From Thermococcus sp. (lineage in GTDB: Archaea; Methanobacteriota_B; Thermococci; Thermococcales; Thermococcaceae): a stretch of 18,145 bases of DNA. Positions 7,503 to 15,343 of this stretch are shown one piece after another. The notes below the pieces were generated by a model that was not told the origin of the DNA, searched no databases, and was given only the letters and a program-made list of their open reading frames with translations. A program made the translations under genes and the position numbers. The DNA lies in contig JALVWX010000016.1 in NCBI GenBank assembly GCA_027023165.1, positions 1-18,145 on the forward strand. Reading direction: 5' to 3'. Numbering within the stretch: position 1 is the first letter of the stretch; the number at the start of each line of letters is the position of its first letter.

Positions 7503-7535
7503 ATGTCCTTATTTAAAATAATGTCCTTTTAATAG
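7503..7535 (-). promoter_or_regulatory. Promoter region of the ATPase-TOPRIM pair with an 8-base direct repeat
   Basis: On the minus strand, AAGGACAT occurs twice (7521-7528 and 7503-7510), 18 bases apart, around two AT boxes. CTATTAAAAG (about 7526-7535) would start transcription near 7504, leaving a 13-base leader with the ribosome binding site. TTTTAAAT (7511-7518) would start at the ATG itself. The region overlaps the last codons and stop of the DUF72 gene, so the pair could have its own promoter and also receive read-through. The repeated octamer could be an operator or chance. Confidence 0.4.
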
Positions 7536-8240
7536 TTTTGCAAATCTTTTAGCGTCGGCGCACATGTTCGAGTTGTTGAAGAAGACGAAGCTCTCCGAAC
7601 GGTTCCAGCCGAGAACCCTCTCCTTTACTCTCTCCAGCTCCTCTTCGCTGTAGGAGTGCCTGTAGATTATCCGCCCTTTCTCATAGCGGCCGTGAAGTCG
7701 GTAGTAGTTTACGTCTCCGTTGTGGAGTGGAATCCTGACGAGCGGGTCTGTGACGTCTATCACGTCGAACTCCCTCACGAAGCGCTTGATCCCTTCCTCG
7801 CTCCAGCCCCTCAGCTCGACCGCTATCTCGAAGTCCTTCCTCTCCGCTCTCTCGAAGAACTTCTCCGCGTTGGCAAAGCTCTCCTCGCTCTCCTTAAAGC
7901 TCCTCGGCAGCTGGATGAGTATGAACCTCACCCCCAGAATCTCGGCCTCCCTCAGCGTTAAACGCCAGAAGTGGAGCACCTCACTGTTCGGCCTGAGCAG
8001 GCCGACTCCTCTGCCCGGCTTTACGTTGCTCCTCCGCCAGGTGGGGCTGTTCAGGGGATGCGCTACCCCCTGGAAGGCCTTGATGGAAAAAGTGAACCCT
8101 TCAGGAGCCTCTTTCCTCCATCTTTCGAGGGTCTTCTCCTGGAGTATCCTGTAGAAGGTCCCCTGAACCTCCACCGCGTCGAAGTCGCGGTAGTACTTCG
8201 CGTGAGCTTCGCAGAAGCCGCAGGTTCCGACCCTTATCAT
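7509..8240 (-). CDS. DUF72 (YecE-like) TIM-barrel protein
   Basis: DUF72 is a widespread TIM-barrel family whose biochemical role is unsettled. The signature features are here. The N-terminal strand reads RVGTCGFCEAHAKYY, with EVQGTFYR next (the 'E..TFY' strand). These are followed by FTFSIKAFQGVAH, ILIQLPRSFK, an ELRGW strand and late YYRLHGRYEKGR and VFFNNSNMCADA segments, in the usual order for a 240-residue member. ATG 8240 is chosen: GGAGTGA (8246-8252) stands 5 bases upstream and the protein then starts MIRVGTCGF, as relatives do. GTG 8249, overlapping the nurA TGA, would add three residues. It is the fifth gene of the herA-mre11-rad50-nurA operon, which suggests but does not prove a link to DNA repair. 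The last codons run into the AT-rich zone. Confidence 0.88.
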   Translation of the reverse strand: MIRVGTCGFCEAHAKYYRDFDAVEVQGTFYRILQEKTLERWRKEAPEGFTFSIKAFQGVAHPLNSPTWRRSNVKPGRGVGLLRPNSEVLHFWRLTLREAEILGVRFILIQLPRSFKESEESFANAEKFFERAERKDFEIAVELRGWSEEGIKRFVREFDVIDVTDPLVRIPLHNGDVNYYRLHGRYEKGRIIYRHSYSEEELERVKERVLGWNRSESFVFFNNSNMCADAKRFAKLLKGHYFK

Positions 8241-8245
8241 AGCCG

Positions 8246-9496
8246 TCACTCCAGCGGCTCCCTCCCGTACCGCAGGAAGTCGAGGAAACGCTCGTCCTCT
8301 CCAACGAGGGCACTCAGCACAGCGTTGACGTAGGCGTCGAACTCCTTCTTCTTTATGACTACGGAGTGGTGGGCGTACTCGAGAGGTATAACGTACTCGT
8401 CCTCGGCAACGGAGAGTATCTCCGCCAGCGTCCTCTCGAAGTCCTGCCTCTCCGGAACCTCGAGGAGGTATATCAACCCGCCGTCGGCGAAGCGGACGTA
8501 GGCCGGCCTTATCCTTGCCCCGGTGATCTTGCCGCCCTCCATGATCAGAGTCTCCCTGAGGTTCTGGAGCCTTCCTTGCGCCATTATCTCAGCGACCAGC
8601 TTTGGAAAGCCGCCCTTCGGCTCCTTCAGGTAGCTGAACTCCAGGTAGCCCCTCTCGTCTGAGAGAGAAGCGACAACGGGAGTATCGACTATCATCGGTG
8701 TGCCCTTGAGCCTGTCCCCCTCGCGCATCTTCACGGCCTTCACAACGTCGGCCTTGTAGAAGGTCTTCGCGATGGCCGCTATCCTTCCCCCGAGGAGCCT
8801 GTCGAGGGCGTGGAGGTACTCGAGGTACTCGAAGAGGACTATTAAGTCTTCTTTGTCGTTGACCCACCAGAAGCTCTCCCTTATGCTCCTCGCCCCGCGC
8901 TTCATGAGGATCGAGAATATCTCCTCACCGTTCCATCCCCTCGACGGAAGGGAGAAACCGTTTAAGACGCCGCCCTCCTCCAGCTTCTCCCGCCACTCGA
9001 CCCACTGCTCGTCGAGAAAGTCGAGGAACTCCAAAGCCGCGTTGAGGAGCTGTTCCCCGTGCTTTCCGTAGAGCTCCTTCGTCGTCGACGTCACGTAGGT
9101 CGGCGGCGTGATTATGGCGCTGCTTATCGTCCCGTCCATGAGTACAAGATCGGCGCCGAGTTCGAGCATCATCGCGCCCATCCTCTTCTCCAGGATGTCC
9201 ATGTGGATTCTAACGCGCTCGTCGACGCTTTTGTAGGGGAAGACCATGCCGATGTCGTTCCAGTAGTAGAGCTTCTCCCCGATGGCCGAGGCGGAGACGG
9301 CGTAGATTATCGCCCCGCTGAGGCGCTTCATCATCCTGCTGCCGTCTATGGCGTAAACTCTCGCCTCCCTTGGCTTCGGAAGGGGTCTCCACTCGAAGTG
9401 CTTCCCAACTGCCTCCTTGAGTCTCCCAACGTCCCGTAGGCTCTTCAGGAGGAACTCCCTGATCTCCCTGACGTGAACGTCGCTAATACGCTCCAA
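8246..9496 (-). CDS. nurA: NurA 5'-to-3' nuclease
   Basis: Single-strand endonuclease and 5'-3' exonuclease that works inside the HerA hexamer to resect DNA ends. The 416 residues show the NurA-domain landmarks: VYAIDGSR with the first metal aspartate, an acidic helix around MDILEKRMGAM, LVLMDGT with the second aspartate, and YAHHSVVIKK near the C-terminus with the conserved histidine. The frame is open to GTG 9541, but that start would overlap rad50 by 59 bases. TTG 9496 has an ideal GGAGGT (9505-9510) 8 bases upstream and gives a 14-base overlap and an N-terminus MERISDVHVREI, so it is preferred. It lies directly after rad50 and before the DUF72 gene, in the canonical archaeal end-resection operon. 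The family is clear; the start is moderately sure. Confidence 0.94.
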   Translation of the reverse strand: MERISDVHVREIREFLLKSLRDVGRLKEAVGKHFEWRPLPKPREARVYAIDGSRMMKRLSGAIIYAVSASAIGEKLYYWNDIGMVFPYKSVDERVRIHMDILEKRMGAMMLELGADLVLMDGTISSAIITPPTYVTSTTKELYGKHGEQLLNAALEFLDFLDEQWVEWREKLEEGGVLNGFSLPSRGWNGEEIFSILMKRGARSIRESFWWVNDKEDLIVLFEYLEYLHALDRLLGGRIAAIAKTFYKADVVKAVKMREGDRLKGTPMIVDTPVVASLSDERGYLEFSYLKEPKGGFPKLVAEIMAQGRLQNLRETLIMEGGKITGARIRPAYVRFADGGLIYLLEVPERQDFERTLAEILSVAEDEYVIPLEYAHHSVVIKKKEFDAYVNAVLSALVGEDERFLDFLRYGREPLE

Positions 9497-12146
9497 GGCT
9501 CTCGACCTCCACCCTGCTCTTTCCTCCGACGTTCTCCACACGGATAACGTAATCGGCGGCGTCCTTCAGCTCCTCGTCGTGCGAGACTATTATTACCTGC
9601 GGTATCTTCCTGAGCTGGCTCGAGATTATCTCCACGAGCTTCTTCCGCCTCTCCTCGTCGAGGAAGGGCGTCGGCTCGTCTAAAATCAGTAGCTCAAGGT
9701 TCCCCACCTTGTAGAGCGATAACGCCAGGCGGAACGCCAATCCGAGCGCTATCCTCTCGCCGCCGCTCAGGAACTCCAGACCGACCTCGTTGCCCGCGTA
9801 GAGCACCTTCAGCTCTATCCTCTCCTTCCCGTACTTCCTCACGCGCCTGAGCTTTATTCCCTGGTACTTGCCCTCGGTCATCTCGGAGAACGTCTCACCA
9901 GCTAGCTTCTGGACCTCCTCCAGTCCGCGAAGCTCCTCCTCAGCTTTAAGCCTCGCGACCTTCTCCTTGAATGCCGTTATGTCCGCTATGACCTTATCGA
10001 CGGTCTCAAGCTCCTTTTCCGCTTCTTCAATCTCCTTCCTCTTGGCCTTCAGCTCGTCGAGGAGCTTCATGACCTCGTTTCTCAGCTCTTCGGCACCCTT
10101 CAGCTCCGCCCTCGCCTTCTCAAGCTCCCTCGCGCTCTCTAGGTACCTCTTTTCGGCTTCCTTGTAAGCCTCCTCCGAGAACTCCTTTGAGAGCTTTTCT
10201 ATTTCCGCCGTCAGCTCTCTGGACTCTTTCCCCAGATTTTCAAGGGTCTTGACGCTCTCCTCGCGCTTCTTCTTTAGCGCGTCGAGCCTCTTCCTGGCCC
10301 TCTCAAGCTGCGCTGGAACGTCCTTCAGGGAAAGGTACTCGCGGTAGGCCGGCTCGAGTTCTTTGAGGCGTTCCTCAACCTCATTGAAGGAGTCGAAGCC
10401 CTCGGCCTTCAGCTTCTCCCCTACTTCCCTTTTCTTTATCTCAATCTCAACGAGCCGCTTTTCTATCCGCTCGAGCTCTTTCCTGGCGTTCTCAAGCTCC
10501 TCAATCTCCTCCCTGAGGTGCCTCAGCTCCTTCTTTATCTCGATGAGCCGCGCCTTGGTATTTTCAAACTCCTCCGCGGCCTTCTCAAGCTCCTCCAGAT
10601 CGTACTTGGAAAGCCTCCCCTCGACCTCCCTCAGCAGGTCGGCGGTCTTCTTCAGCCTTATGAGCCTCGGCTCCCTCTCGATGGCCTCTCTAAGCTCAGG
10701 CTCCCTTTCCCTGAGCTTCTCCAGCTTCTTTTCTAAGCGCTCCAGCTTCTTCTCGATGGAGGTTATTTCGGCGTCGTATTCTCTCTTTATCTCCTCCTCG
10801 TCGTGCTCCTCGATGGGCCTCTTGCACAGCGGGCATACCTTGGCACCTTCGAGCTTCGAGAGGTTCTCAACGAGACTATCCTTTTGCCCTTTGAGGCTCG
10901 CCATCTCCTCCCTTATCCTCGCCATCTCCTGGCGGAGTTTTTCCAGCTCTTCCTTCGCCTTCTCGACGGACTTCAGCCCCTCTTCGATTTCCTCCGGCGC
11001 GGTTCCGGCCTTCTCAAGCTCCTTCCTGTACCTCTCCGCTTCCGCCTGCAACTGAAGGGCGCGCTGGTAGAGGGAGTTCTTCCGCTTCAGCTCCTCATAG
11101 GTCTCCCTGAGGGCCTTTTCCTCCTTCTCCAGCCCGGCTATCCTTGCGGAGACCTCGTCGATTTTAGCGGCCCTTTCCTCTAGCGCCTTTTTCTTTTCCC
11201 TCAGCCGGGCTTCCGAGACTTCAAGCTTCGCAAGCTCGTCCTTGAGAGAGAGAAGTGACTTCAGCTTGAGGTATTCCTCCACGAACGGCCCAAGCTCCCT
11301 CAGGCGGGCGAGCTTCTCCTCAAGCTCCGCTATCTCCTTCTCCACCTCGGAGATCTGCCCCTCGTAGTCCTTTATTCTCTCCCTCTCGGCCCTTATCCTC
11401 TGCTCGAGGACTGCCTTCCTCCTCTCCAGTCCATCAAGTTCTTCCTTCAGGGCCTTGAGCCGGCCGTATTCTCTCTCCGCCTCCTCGAATTCCTTCTCGA
11501 GCTTCCTTACCCTCTCCCTCAGCTCGCTTATCCTCCTCAGCGTCTCGGAGAAGCGCTTCTCGGCATCGCGGAGGCTCTCCTCAACCTCTGCCTTCCTCTC
11601 GATGAGCCTGCCAAGGTATTCCTTTTTCTTCCGGAGGTCCTTTATCACCTCCGCCGCGTTCCTCTCGGCGTTCTCGTAGTCCTCTATGCCAAGAACCTTC
11701 CTCAGAACCTTCTCCATTACCTCGCGGTTCGTGATTATGCCCTCTATCTCGCCCTGCCTTATGTAGAGGGCGTTGGTGAAGACCTGTATCGGGTAGACGT
11801 TCCGCTCCACCCAGCGGGCTATGTCCGAGCTCTTCTCCGCTATCAGAGAGCCGTTCTCTAAAAGCTCACTCTTCTTGGTGTCCCTCACGATTCTGTATGC
11901 CTTTCCACCGTGCTCGAACTCCAAAGCAAGCTCTATGCCGCCCTTCGCGTTGACCCGCGTGTTGGCCTGGAGGTAGCCCCTGGGGAAGCTCGGGTGCCCC
12001 ATGTAGAGGGCCGCGAAGATCGCCTCGAGGATCGAGCTCTTCCCGGCACCGTTCTGGCCTATGAGGAGGTTTATGCCGTCGCTGAACTCGACCTCGCTCT
12101 TCTCGTGCGCCCTGAAGTTCTTGATCTTAATCCGCCTTATCCTCAC
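9483..12146 (-). CDS. rad50: DNA double-strand break repair ATPase Rad50
   Basis: SMC-like ATPase that bridges and opens DNA ends with Mre11. Its 887 residues match the family (882 in P. furiosus). The N-terminal half-ATPase has Walker A GQNGAGKS (30-37) and Q-loop Q131 in ALYIRQGEI. A long coiled coil runs from about 165 to 730, dominated by Glu, Lys, Leu and Arg and broken by the zinc hook CPLC (C438, C441). The C-terminal half-ATPase has signature LSGGER (793-798), Walker B LLILDEP (819-825, D823/E824) and switch histidine H856 in VSHDEE. Two hooks dimerise around one Zn2+ to tether DNA ends. The start is GTG 12146, whose GTGA overlaps the mre11 stop, with GGAGGGAT at 12152-12159. All motifs are intact, so it should be functional. 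Confidence 0.98.
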   Translation of the reverse strand: MRIRRIKIKNFRAHEKSEVEFSDGINLLIGQNGAGKSSILEAIFAALYMGHPSFPRGYLQANTRVNAKGGIELALEFEHGGKAYRIVRDTKKSELLENGSLIAEKSSDIARWVERNVYPIQVFTNALYIRQGEIEGIITNREVMEKVLRKVLGIEDYENAERNAAEVIKDLRKKKEYLGRLIERKAEVEESLRDAEKRFSETLRRISELRERVRKLEKEFEEAEREYGRLKALKEELDGLERRKAVLEQRIRAERERIKDYEGQISEVEKEIAELEEKLARLRELGPFVEEYLKLKSLLSLKDELAKLEVSEARLREKKKALEERAAKIDEVSARIAGLEKEEKALRETYEELKRKNSLYQRALQLQAEAERYRKELEKAGTAPEEIEEGLKSVEKAKEELEKLRQEMARIREEMASLKGQKDSLVENLSKLEGAKVCPLCKRPIEEHDEEEIKREYDAEITSIEKKLERLEKKLEKLREREPELREAIEREPRLIRLKKTADLLREVEGRLSKYDLEELEKAAEEFENTKARLIEIKKELRHLREEIEELENARKELERIEKRLVEIEIKKREVGEKLKAEGFDSFNEVEERLKELEPAYREYLSLKDVPAQLERARKRLDALKKKREESVKTLENLGKESRELTAEIEKLSKEFSEEAYKEAEKRYLESARELEKARAELKGAEELRNEVMKLLDELKAKRKEIEEAEKELETVDKVIADITAFKEKVARLKAEEELRGLEEVQKLAGETFSEMTEGKYQGIKLRRVRKYGKERIELKVLYAGNEVGLEFLSGGERIALGLAFRLALSLYKVGNLELLILDEPTPFLDEERRKKLVEIISSQLRKIPQVIIVSHDEELKDAADYVIRVENVGGKSRVEVESLGAY
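9505..9510 (-). promoter_or_regulatory. Ribosome binding site deciding the nurA TTG start
   Basis: Minus-strand GGAGGT, 8 bases before TTG 9496, lies within the last codons of rad50. The farther GTG at 9541 has no comparable site, so this element shortens nurA by 15 codons. Confidence 0.6.
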
Positions 12147-13573
12147 GGCTTATCCCTCCTGAGCCAGGCGTCGAGGCTGGCCGGATTCTTGGGTTTGGGA
12201 ACGGGCTTCTTTTCGCCTTTCTTCCCTTCCTTTCCGGGCTTATTTGTCTCTGGAGATTTCTTTTCCCTCGGCGGTTTTTTGGGGGCTTTTTCCCCGGTTT
12301 CTGCCGTTTTCTCCTTCTCCGCCTCCGGTGCCACTTGAGACTTCTTCGGGACCATAGCCTTTGCTGGTATCCCCTTCTCGTACTTCTCCATCAGCCAGGA
12401 GACGAATTCTGGAAGCCCCTCCGAGAACTCCCTCGGTTCAACGCGGAGGTGCATCAAAAGCTCCCTCTCCCAATCCGTGAACAGCTCCTCCTCGTTCAGC
12501 CTCTCCTTGGAGAGAACAGCCTCCCCGACGACCCTGCTCCTGAAGGTGTAGTACCTGATTCCGGAGTCCTTGAGCAGATCGTTGAACTCCACCAGGGCAA
12601 TCCCGCCCTTAACCGTTCCCTCAAGCGTTATCACCGCAATAGCGTCCTTCGGGATGAGCGAAGAAACTTCTTCAACCTTCCTCCTCAGCTCGACCTTGCT
12701 CTCGCCCTCGACCCTCACTGAGTAGAAGGGCCTCGCATCGACCTCCACGAACTCTGGCTGGAAGTCCTCAACGATGTAGAACCCTTTAGCTTCGCGGTTC
12801 TCGATTACCTTCGGCTTTTTATCTCTGGTGGAGTAGCGGATTATGTGGCTCGCCTCCCTGACTTCGGTTCTCTCCAGGGAGCCGGGGTAAGCCAGAGGGC
12901 CGCTTAAACCCGTTTGGGAAGGCTCTGCTATCCTCCTGACGTGAATGTGCCCGAGGGCGTAGTAGGAGAACCCATCCGGAAGCTCGCTCAGCCTCAAATC
13001 GAAGGCGTCCTGATAGGGCGTGTCCTTGGCGAGGTAGTCGATTGCCTGGTGGAGCATGAGAATTCCCTTCTTCCCCTTGAAGAGCGCCCTGAGGACGTTG
13101 ATCGCCCCGTCGTTCCTTATGAGCTGCCAGCGCGTGTGGTGCCTTAGCCCGTGGATTTCAATGTCTCCAACCCTGCCCCAAACTAAGTGGCGGTTCTCTG
13201 AGAGCCTCTTGCTTTCCTGGAACTCGCCCCTCCTCGGCTCCCTCTTGAGGCCGACGGTGTATATCAGTCCGAGGTGCTCAAGGAGGTCGAAGACGGAGGT
13301 TTCCCTTATGGTCTTGTCGTGGTTGCCCTCTATCGCGAAGACCGGAATTCCCTTCCTCCTCGGCAGCTCGAGAACCTCAACGGCATCGCGTATCGTCCTC
13401 GGCGACGGCCTGCTCACGTGGAAGAGGTCGCCGGCGATGAGTATGAAGTCGACGTTGGCCTTCACCGACTTCTCGATGGCCTCGCGGAAGGCCTTCAGGT
13501 AATCCTCGTAGCGGAAGGGTTGGTTGAACTGCTCCCTGCCAAGGTGGACGTCAGCGATGTGCGCGAACTTCAT
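12143..13573 (-). CDS. mre11: DNA double-strand break repair nuclease Mre11
   Basis: Manganese-dependent phosphoesterase: 3'-5' exonuclease and endonuclease acting with Rad50 to start resection. Catalytic residues D8 and H10 (ADVHLG), D49 (AGDLFH), N84 and H85 (EGNHDK), H175 (MLHQA), H209 and H211 (LGHIHV) are in place at nearly the P. furiosus numbers. A capping domain covers about 270-345, and a Rad50-binding helix region is near 355-400. The 476 residues exceed P. furiosus Mre11 (426). The extra part is a disordered Lys/Pro/Glu stretch (about 408-463) ending in a conserved-looking ASLDAWLRR tail, which resembles a PCNA-binding box lacking its glutamine. ATG 13573 has GAGGTG (13579-13584) 5 bases upstream. 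The herA stop lies 9 bases before, and rad50 overlaps its TGA. Confidence 0.97.
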   Translation of the reverse strand: MKFAHIADVHLGREQFNQPFRYEDYLKAFREAIEKSVKANVDFILIAGDLFHVSRPSPRTIRDAVEVLELPRRKGIPVFAIEGNHDKTIRETSVFDLLEHLGLIYTVGLKREPRRGEFQESKRLSENRHLVWGRVGDIEIHGLRHHTRWQLIRNDGAINVLRALFKGKKGILMLHQAIDYLAKDTPYQDAFDLRLSELPDGFSYYALGHIHVRRIAEPSQTGLSGPLAYPGSLERTEVREASHIIRYSTRDKKPKVIENREAKGFYIVEDFQPEFVEVDARPFYSVRVEGESKVELRRKVEEVSSLIPKDAIAVITLEGTVKGGIALVEFNDLLKDSGIRYYTFRSRVVGEAVLSKERLNEEELFTDWERELLMHLRVEPREFSEGLPEFVSWLMEKYEKGIPAKAMVPKKSQVAPEAEKEKTAETGEKAPKKPPREKKSPETNKPGKEGKKGEKKPVPKPKNPASLDAWLRRDKP

Positions 13574-13582
13574 AGCGACACC

Positions 13583-15253
13583 TCACAGCGGGAGGGCCTC
13601 TATGGCCTCCTCTTCCGTCACGTTCTCTTCCTCGTCCTTCCCTTCGAGCCACTCGGCAACGATGTCTATGTCCCCGCCGCCGTAGTGGCCCTTGAAGTCC
13701 CTCTCGAAGCTGTATATCTTCACCATCGCGGGAATCGTTATCGCGTAGCCGACTATCACCGCTTCGCCCACTCCGAGGGAGGCAATGTCCCCGAGCAGGT
13801 CCTCGCTTATCTGCTCGCTCGCCTGCTGCACGTAGCGCTGGTCGTTCGGCTCGACGAGCTTGAGGATGATCTTCGTGTTGGTCTGGCTCAGTATATCGTC
13901 GTCGAGCTTCTTTGGCCTCTGGGAGACTATACCCAGTCCAACACCGAACTTTCTCCCCTCGCGGGCAATCTTGCCGAGCCAGAGCGTCGCGGGGTTCTTC
14001 TCGCCCCTCGGTGCGAATATGTGCGCCTCCTCTACGATGACGAGCAGGGGCTTTTTCACGGCAGGGTAGGCATCGAGTATCTCCCTCGCGGTGGGCCTGT
14101 CGTTCGTCCTGAGGGCCTTTATGTACTCGATGCGGTTCTTGAGGATTCCGCGCAGGACGAAGCTCGCAAGGGTTATCATCTGCTCCTCTTCCATGCCGCT
14201 CAGGTCTATGACGTTCACCATACCTGGCCTTATCTCGCTGAGAACGTTAATCGGACTTATGAACTCGCCGAAGTTGGCGCGAAGCTCGCTCAGGTAGTCC
14301 TTCAGCCTTATCAGGGAGTCGAGGTCCTTCGCCTGTATCTTCCTCGGCGTCTCGATACCCTTCTCGTCGTAGTAGTAGATGACCTTGTCGTCGGTGTTCT
14401 CGTAAATGCGTATCCACTCTTCTATCTTGTCCTCCATCGCGTTGATGAAGTCCATTCCGCCGACGACACGCCCGTTCCTGCGCATCTCCTCTCTAACCGT
14501 CCTGTAGACCAGCCCCAGGAAGCGCCTCTGAAGGCTGGCGTTCTCCGCTATGCCGAGCAGTGTTGCCAGCTCGCTGAGCCTTATCCTCCCTGGATCAATC
14601 GTGGCCTTTATCGGGTTGACGCGGGCGCCGGGCCAGCTCAGGTGCCTGTACTCGCCGTGCGGGTCGAGTATGACGACGGTGGCGTTGACGTTGCTCACCA
14701 GCTCCTTCGCGAGAACCGCTATCGTGTTGGACTTTCCGGCGCCGGTAACTGCTAAGACCGCGAAGTGCCTCGAAACGAGCCTGTTGGCGTCGAGCTTCAC
14801 CTCAACCTTCTCCCTAGCTATGAGCCTTCCGAGCCTTATGTGCCCCTGGGAGAAAATCCTCTCCAAATCCTCGTCTCTCGCTAGATAGACCTTCTCACCC
14901 GGCTTTATCGGGACGCGGTTTGGAGCGGGCTTCGCCAGGAACTCCCTATCGGCGGTTCTCAGCACTCCCAAAACTTTCGCCGTCGCGAGTATTTCCTCGC
15001 TCTTGTCGAGGACGCCCTTCGAGAAAACGTTGACTGTCTTTTCCACGTAGTCGTAGCTCCCCCTCCCGGCATCCATCAGCCAGTTGACGTTCCTTATCGA
15101 CTTCAGAAGTGCCAGAACCTCGTCACCGTCTCTGTTTCTCGCTATCAGAAACTCCCCGAAGCGGGGAAGCTCGTTCCTCGGGTTAACTATGAACGTGAAG
15201 TGGTCGGTGGTCGATTCACCGAACACGATTCCAACGGGGTTATCACGCTCCAT
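13583..15253 (-). CDS. herA: HerA bipolar DNA helicase/translocase
   Basis: Hexameric FtsK/HerA-family motor that threads duplex DNA and works with NurA. The 556 residues comprise an N-terminal HAS beta barrel (about 1-130), then a RecA-like core with Walker A AVTGAGKS (168-175) and an acidic DPHGEY (197-202). A helical insert spans roughly 235-330. Walker B LLVIVEEAH (403-411) carries E408/E409, sensor Q445 and arginine R446 are in SQRPKKL, and the C-terminal brace is near 500-535. ATG 15253 is preferred over an upstream in-frame start at 15289. It gives MERDNPVGIVFGEST and has GGTGGT just before it, and the longer form would consume the promoter space. It is the first gene of the resection operon (herA, mre11, rad50, nurA). 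All motor motifs are intact. Confidence 0.96.
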   Translation of the reverse strand: MERDNPVGIVFGESTTDHFTFIVNPRNELPRFGEFLIARNRDGDEVLALLKSIRNVNWLMDAGRGSYDYVEKTVNVFSKGVLDKSEEILATAKVLGVLRTADREFLAKPAPNRVPIKPGEKVYLARDEDLERIFSQGHIRLGRLIAREKVEVKLDANRLVSRHFAVLAVTGAGKSNTIAVLAKELVSNVNATVVILDPHGEYRHLSWPGARVNPIKATIDPGRIRLSELATLLGIAENASLQRRFLGLVYRTVREEMRRNGRVVGGMDFINAMEDKIEEWIRIYENTDDKVIYYYDEKGIETPRKIQAKDLDSLIRLKDYLSELRANFGEFISPINVLSEIRPGMVNVIDLSGMEEEQMITLASFVLRGILKNRIEYIKALRTNDRPTAREILDAYPAVKKPLLVIVEEAHIFAPRGEKNPATLWLGKIAREGRKFGVGLGIVSQRPKKLDDDILSQTNTKIILKLVEPNDQRYVQQASEQISEDLLGDIASLGVGEAVIVGYAITIPAMVKIYSFERDFKGHYGGGDIDIVAEWLEGKDEEENVTEEEAIEALPL

Positions 15254-15343
15254 ATTACCACCTTTAGTTGATTTCCCCGGCAGGAACAAAAACCTTTCGC
15301 CCGAAACCGCAACCCCTAAAAGCCATCCAGCGGAGGTTCTTCC
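15254..15343. promoter_or_regulatory. Divergent promoter region, herA operon versus DHPS-like gene
   Basis: A 90-base gap between two starts. For herA the best AT-rich element is GAAAGGTTTTTGTTC on the minus strand (about 15281-15295), predicting a start near 15262; it is a weak TATA. For the plus gene, CTAAAAGCC (about 15315-15323) predicts a start at the ATG, while ACAAAAACC (about 15283-15291) would leave a leader with the GGAGGT site at 15332-15337. No clear operator is visible. Confidence 0.35.

Larger units (their letters stand above)
5348..7535. other. AT-rich accessory block (probable horizontally acquired island)
   Basis: Base composition changes abruptly just after the gyaR stop and changes back near 7550. 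Two lines counted by hand inside (6661-6720 and 6901-6960) each have 21 of 60 G+C, 35 percent. Two outside (9001-9060 and 14041-14100) have 36 and 38 of 60. Codon choice shifts as well, to ATA, AAA, TTT and TTA/TTG in place of the CTC, AAG, TTC and GAG of the neighbours. The block holds exactly two genes, an ATPase and a TOPRIM-like protein, and no integrase, transposase, tRNA end or terminal repeat that I can see. Recent transfer is inferred from composition. Confidence 0.7.

Noticed and set aside
5348..7535. Insertion sequence or integrated plasmid remnant
   Set aside because: No transposase, integrase, replication gene, terminal inverted repeat or tRNA-derived attachment site can be seen. 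Only composition suggests transfer.
9497..9541. Longer NurA starting at GTG 9541
   Set aside because: It would overlap rad50 by 59 bases and lacks a good ribosome binding site, whereas TTG 9496 has GGAGGT 8 bases upstream.
10363..11055. A 230-residue plus-strand frame very rich in Ser, Leu and Phe inside rad50
   Set aside because: It is the antisense reading of the Glu/Lys/Arg-rich Rad50 coiled coil, which gives Ser, Phe and Leu codons on the other strand. There is no ribosome binding site.
13274..14755. A 493-residue open frame on the plus strand across mre11 and herA
   Set aside because: It lies antisense to two genes with fully intact catalytic motifs. Such long open frames are expected on the opposite strand of GC-rich coding DNA, and the product shows no recognisable domain.
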